A stretch of DNA of 64,000 nucleotides from Vescimonas coprocola. Lineage in GTDB: Bacteria > Bacillota > Clostridia > Oscillospirales > Oscillospiraceae. The notes under the pieces were generated by a model. That model was given only the letters and a program-made list of their open reading frames with translations. It had not been told where the DNA came from and made no database searches. Of this stretch, positions 60,927 to 64,000 are shown piece by piece (the stretch's first letter is position 1; each line of letters begins with the position of its first letter). The DNA is taken from positions 2,446,415-2,510,414 of the forward strand of contig NZ_AP023418.1 of NCBI RefSeq assembly GCF_018408575.1, read 5' to 3'. A program made the position numbers and the translations under genes.

Positions 60927-61385
60927 ATGTACTTAGATGGGCTGGACGGATTGGATCAAAAGATTGTGAGGCTGCTGATAGAAAATGCACGCATCTCCTA
61001 CTCGGATATTGGTGAAAAAGTCGGCATTTCAAGAGTTGCGGTAAAGACCCGGATACAGGCTTTGGAGCAAAGGGGCATTATCGAGGAATACACGACTGTT
61101 ATCAATCCTCAGAAGATCAGCGGGGCGGTTTCCTGCTATTTTGAAATCGAAACAACACCGCGCTGTCTGGCGGAGGTCACAGATATCTTACATCAAAACG
61201 ATACCGTCACGCAGATCTACCGCGTGACAGGAAAAGACAAGCTGCACGTCCACGCCGTAGCCGCCTCCGCTGAAGAAATGGAGGTTTTTCTGCATACGGT
61301 CATTGATGCCTTGCCTGGTGTGGTCAGCTGCAGCTGTAATATGATTTTGTCACGTATCAAGGACATAAAGGGACTGCGTTTGTAG
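60927..61385 (+). CDS. Lrp/AsnC-family transcriptional regulator
   Basis: A 152-residue regulator. The N-terminal winged HTH reads GLDQKIVRLLIENARISYSD then IGEKVGISRVAVKTRIQALE. The C-terminal RAM ligand-binding domain covers the rest (CYFEIETTPRCLAEV, VTQIYRVTGKDKLHV). GGAGG lies about nine bases before the ATG. It faces away from the MATE gene, which suggests it controls export in response to an amino acid. Confidence 0.9.
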   Translation: MYLDGLDGLDQKIVRLLIENARISYSDIGEKVGISRVAVKTRIQALEQRGIIEEYTTVINPQKISGAVSCYFEIETTPRCLAEVTDILHQNDTVTQIYRVTGKDKLHVHAVAASAEEMEVFLHTVIDALPGVVSCSCNMILSRIKDIKGLRL

Positions 61386-61415
61386 AACCCGTCGATAGAG
61401 GACGCAGCGCAAAGA

Positions 61416-62066
61416 ATGCGGCGACTGCCACCCGGCGGTAAAGGGGGGCGAGCGCCCCTGAACACCACCCGTCGCTTTGGGCAGCAGGATCGCATATGGA
61501 CGAACTCGGAGTTTGGCAAGCTGATCGGCCGCGCCATGGCGGAGGAGAGGCAGGACTACATCCTTGCCCTGTATCTGGCTCGCTACGCCGGGCTGCGTAT
61601 CCACGAGTGCTTCCGCATGAACGCCGCCGCGACGGAGCGTGCGCTGCGTGAAAACACCCTCACCGTAAGGGGCGAGGGCGGCAAGGTGCGTATCGTCCCC
61701 ATCGAGGATGACCGTATCACGATGATGCTGCAACGGCTGCTGGAGAAAACGGAACGCGGCCACAAGCTGCTGGTGCCGGACGGCGTACCCACCGACCGGG
61801 CTATTGCCGGCATGCAGCAGTTCATCCTCCATCACCGCAACGCCATCTGTGACCCCACCGCACCGGACAGGCGCATTACCTTCCATGGGTTACGACACAC
61901 CTTCGCCACGCTGTCCCTCAAGTACGGCGTGGACGTCAAGACGCTGCCCGGTGCGCTGGGACATTACGATGCAGGCTTTGCCCTCAGCACCTACACCCAC
62001 GCCACGGAGGAGATGAAGCGTGACGCCGCCGACACCATCGGCAGCGTCATCAGCCAGACCATGTAG
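61416..62066 (+). pseudogene. 5'-truncated tyrosine recombinase next to tRNA-Val
   Basis: Only the catalytic domain is present (about 190 codons of homology). Arg in ARYAGLRIHECFRM, His-x2-Arg in FHGLRHTFATLS, His in LGHYDAGF and the nucleophile Tyr in STYTH are intact. The arm- and core-binding domains are missing. The first half resembles a different integrase type from the one at 50 kb, while the last ~50 codons are nearly identical to it, so the gene may be a recombinant. It is the integrase remnant closest to the attachment tRNA. Confidence 0.85.
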
Positions 62067-62162
62067 CCCACAAAAAACAGCCGGAGAGGGACGGATGATG
62101 CCATCCGCCCCTCTCCGGGGCTTTCCTGACCTCTCGGCTTTTGGGTCACGGTTTGGGTCAAG
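62067..62162 (+). repeat. Integrase 3' flank, third copy
   Basis: The terminator hairpin and CTCGGCTTTTGGGTCACGG flank are nearly identical to 43,095-43,180, a direct repeat 19 kb apart. 62140-62162 also equals 20689-20711 at the left end. Confidence 0.8.
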
Positions 62163-62206
62163 CGAAAAACGCCAAAATGCCGTGTCACTTTTGAGATCAT
62201 AAACAG

Positions 62207-62243
62207 AAAAAGTTCCTGATTTCGTAAGAAATCAGGAACTTTT
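62207..62243 (-). terminator. Terminator directly downstream of tRNA-Val
   Basis: AAAAAGTTCCTGATTT and AAATCAGGAACTTTTT form a perfect stem ending at the tRNA CCA. It belongs to the inserted element and replaces the original terminator left at 20,475-20,526. Confidence 0.85.
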
Positions 62244-62320
62244 TGGTGGAGACTGCTGGACTCGAACCAGTGACCTCCTGCGTGTGAAGCAGGCGCTCTA
62301 ACCAGCTGAGCTAAGCCTCC
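62244..62320 (-). tRNA. tRNA-Val (anticodon CAC)
   Basis: A full cloverleaf with encoded CCA. Acceptor GGAGGCT pairs with AGTCTCC (one G-T pair), the D arm is GCTCAGCTGGTTAGAGC, the anticodon loop is TTCACAC, and the T arm holds GGTTCGAGTCC. Its 3' 46 bases are duplicated at 20,530, making it the right attachment site of the island. Confidence 0.95.
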
Positions 62321-62349
62321 CTATTCGGCAACCCTTACGAGTTGCCTTG

Positions 62350-62424
62350 TGGTGACCCGTACGGGACTCGAACCCATGTTACAGCCGTGAAAGGGCCGTG
62401 TCTTAACCACTTGACCAACGGGCC
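62350..62424 (-). tRNA. tRNA-Glu (anticodon TTC)
   Basis: Acceptor GGCCCGT pairs with ACGGGTC, anticodon loop CTTTCAC, T loop GGTTCGAGTCC, CCA encoded. Second of three clustered tRNAs. Confidence 0.95.
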
Positions 62425-62475
62425 GGATAAACCCTTGAGGGGCCCCGGAGAGACGTGGTACATCTCTCCGGGCTT

Positions 62476-62552
62476 TGGTAGCGGCGACTGGATTTGAACC
62501 GGTGACACTGCGGGTATGAACCGCATGCTCTAGCCAACTGAGCTACGCCGCC
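62476..62552 (-). tRNA. tRNA-Met (anticodon CAT)
   Basis: Acceptor GGCGGCG pairs with CGCCGCT (terminal G-T), anticodon loop TTCATAC, T arm GGTTCAAATCC, CCA encoded. The first pair is not of the initiator type (C-A), so it is elongator Met or an Ile2 tRNA whose C34 is modified. Confidence 0.9.
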
Positions 62553-62639
62553 ATATCGATAAGCTCGACAAGCAAGAATAAATATAACACATGCGCCGGT
62601 GTTTGTCAACAGATATTTCCCGGAAATCCGGGAAAATCT

Positions 62640-63707
62640 TCACCGATCTTCGATGACGCCGCCGCCCAGCACCGTATCCCCGTCGTAGAGCACCACGGCC
62701 TGTCCGGAGGTGATGGCCCGCTGGGGCTGGCGGAAGACCACCCGCATCCGCCCCTCCGGCAGGGGTGTGACCTCCGCCTCCGCCTCCATCTGGCTGTACC
62801 GGGTCTTGGCGGTGACGGCGACAGGCTCCGTCGGCGCCGTGCCGGAGATCCAGTTCACCCGGCAGGCCGTCAGCTCCCGTGCATAGAGCTCCTCGTTGTC
62901 CCCCAGCAGGATGGTGTTGTCGGCAGCGTTCTTCCGCACCACATAGACGTGTCTCCCAGCGCTGACGCCCAGCCCCTTCCGCTGGCCGGTGGTGTAGCAG
63001 GGGAGACCCTTGTGGCGGCCCAGTACCCGGCCCTCCCGGTCCACAAAGTCACCGGGCGTCATCTCCACATGGCCATACTCCCGCAGGAAGCGGCCGTAGT
63101 CCCCGTCCGGCACAAAACAGATATCCTGACTGTCCGCCTTGTCGGCGTTCAGCAGCCCCGCCTCACGGGCGCTCTCCCGGATGGCGGGCTTGTCGAACTC
63201 CCCCACCGGCAGCAGCAGGTGCGACAGCTGGTGCTGCGTCAACTGATACAGCACATAGCTCTGATCCTTCCGCCGGTCCCGGCCCCGCAGCAGCCGGTAC
63301 AGCCCCGTCTCCGGATCGTAGCCCACACGGGCATAGTGGCCCGTAGCCAGATAGTCGTAGCCCAGCACCAGCGCCCGCTCCAGCAGCGCTCCGAACTTCA
63401 GGCACCGGTTGCAGTCGATGCAGGGATTGGGGGTGTGACCGGCGCAGTATTCCGCCACGAAGTGGTCCATGACGTCCCGTGCAAACCGTTCCGTCTCATT
63501 GAATATATAGAACTTCATCCCCAACCGATAGGCCACGCTGCGGGCATCGTCGGCATCGTCGGCGGAGCAGCAGGTACCCTCCACCTCGCCGCTGTACAGC
63601 TTCAGCATGGCCCCGTCGCAGGCGTAGCCCTGCTGCTGCAATAGAAGCGCCGCCGCCGAGCTGTCCACTCCGCCGGACATGGCTACCAGAACTCGTTTTT
63701 TCTCCAT
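62640..63707 (-). CDS. mnmA: tRNA-specific 2-thiouridylase MnmA
   Basis: A 355-residue ATP-dependent enzyme that puts sulfur on U34 of tRNA-Lys, -Glu and -Gln. The PP-loop is AMSGGVDSSAAALLL (about residue 9). Catalytic cysteines are in NPCIDCNR (about 103) and SQDICFVPDGDY (about 195). TGHYARV and TGQRKGLGV are conserved. Length is normal. It lies upstream of tRNA genes including tRNA-Glu(TTC), one of its substrates. Confidence 0.97.
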   Translation of the reverse strand: MEKKRVLVAMSGGVDSSAAALLLQQQGYACDGAMLKLYSGEVEGTCCSADDADDARSVAYRLGMKFYIFNETERFARDVMDHFVAEYCAGHTPNPCIDCNRCLKFGALLERALVLGYDYLATGHYARVGYDPETGLYRLLRGRDRRKDQSYVLYQLTQHQLSHLLLPVGEFDKPAIRESAREAGLLNADKADSQDICFVPDGDYGRFLREYGHVEMTPGDFVDREGRVLGRHKGLPCYTTGQRKGLGVSAGRHVYVVRKNAADNTILLGDNEELYARELTACRVNWISGTAPTEPVAVTAKTRYSQMEAEAEVTPLPEGRMRVVFRQPQRAITSGQAVVLYDGDTVLGGGVIEDR

Positions 63708-63770
63708 GCACCGTTTCCTCGTGTATCCTTTCCCGCCAAAGCGGGGATCCTAATATCATATGTGGGGCCG

Positions 63771-64000
63771 TCAGTCCAGATTTTTCCGGGTGAAGGCCGT
63801 ATAGGGCAGCGCATCCGCCAGCCCCAGCAGCACCGGATGAAAGCCGCCGCCGTAGGCGAAGGGCGGCTCCCGCAACACCGTTTTGGTGCAGCGCCGATCC
63901 GGCAGCGACACCGTTACGGTGGTACCCTCCGGGCCGGACTGTAACAGCAGCCGCCCGCCGTGACCACGGGCAATGGCCTGACACAGGGGCAGGCCCAGCC
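63771..64000 (-). CDS. Sensor histidine kinase, C-terminal end only
   Basis: About 76 residues are inside the window, reading GLGLPLCQAIARGHGGRLLL and SGPEGTTVTVSLP. This is the G2 box and last strand of a HATPase_c domain. About 40 further residues follow before the TGA, longer than usual. The start and sensor part lie beyond the right edge. Confidence 0.75.
   Translation of the reverse strand, partial: LGLPLCQAIARGHGGRLLLQSGPEGTTVTVSLPDRRCTKTVLREPPFAYGGGFHPVLLGLADALPYTAFTRKNLD

Overview
The window looks like a chromosome segment from a GC-rich, Gram-positive anaerobic gut clostridium (Oscillospiraceae-like). Support: a glycine riboswitch ahead of gcvT, pyruvate phosphate dikinase, a RicT (PSP1) homologue, an ER-type SipW signal peptidase with its substrates, AGGAGG-type ribosome binding sites throughout, and type I-C CRISPR-Cas. 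The assignment is inferred from gene content; no marker gene is present.

Core region, 1-20.5 kb. From the left: gcvT (cut by the edge) behind a tandem glycine riboswitch; a four-gene SipW/TasA-like surface-protein operon; purA-purB; a patch of mobile-element debris (truncated mobC, palindrome, GNAT acetyltransferase, serine recombinase fragment) around a type IV pilin-like gene; ppdK; then holB-ricT-HAD-monooxygenase-tatD (tatD carries a one-base frameshift) and a YtrA-type GntR/ABC operon.

Island, 20.53-62.29 kb. A 46-bp perfect copy of the 3' end of tRNA-Val(CAC) at 20,530 matches the intact tRNA at 62,244 in the same orientation. The 41.7 kb between them is therefore a tRNA-integrated island, apparently built by several related integrative elements: three copies of one integrase 3' end, repeated xis-distal scars and one complete mobilization module. 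It carries (i) a retron with reverse transcriptase and a recognisable msr-msd RNA, downstream of an unusual operon (UDG-fold protein, deiminase, Zn-ribbon/phosphatase-like protein); (ii) a Sel1-repeat protein and a soluble FtsH-like AAA protease driven by matched divergent promoters; (iii) a type I-C CRISPR-Cas locus with about 100 repeats; (iv) an AlbA/HATPase regulator, a HhH-GPD-like protein and a DUF6076 protein; (v) HTH-mobC-mobA-xis-int; (vi) an AraC regulator with a CUT1 sugar ABC transporter; (vii) ktrA with a 5'-truncated ktrB, a MATE exporter and an Lrp regulator; (viii) a truncated integrase at the tRNA.

The most notable observation is just upstream of cas3. A divergent promoter starts a short RNA carrying a miniature repeat-like hairpin with the repeat's 3' handle. 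The 16 bases after the handle match a site next to the cas3 -35 box, with a 5' TTC PAM and mismatches exactly at positions 6 and 12, the positions that do not pair in type I crRNA-target duplexes. It reads as a built-in crRNA-like guide by which Cascade would repress its own operon.

Right flank, 62.2-64 kb: tRNA-Val, tRNA-Glu, tRNA-Met, mnmA and the C-terminus of a histidine kinase. All coordinates, motif matches and repeat counts were read by eye; no database search or folding program was run.
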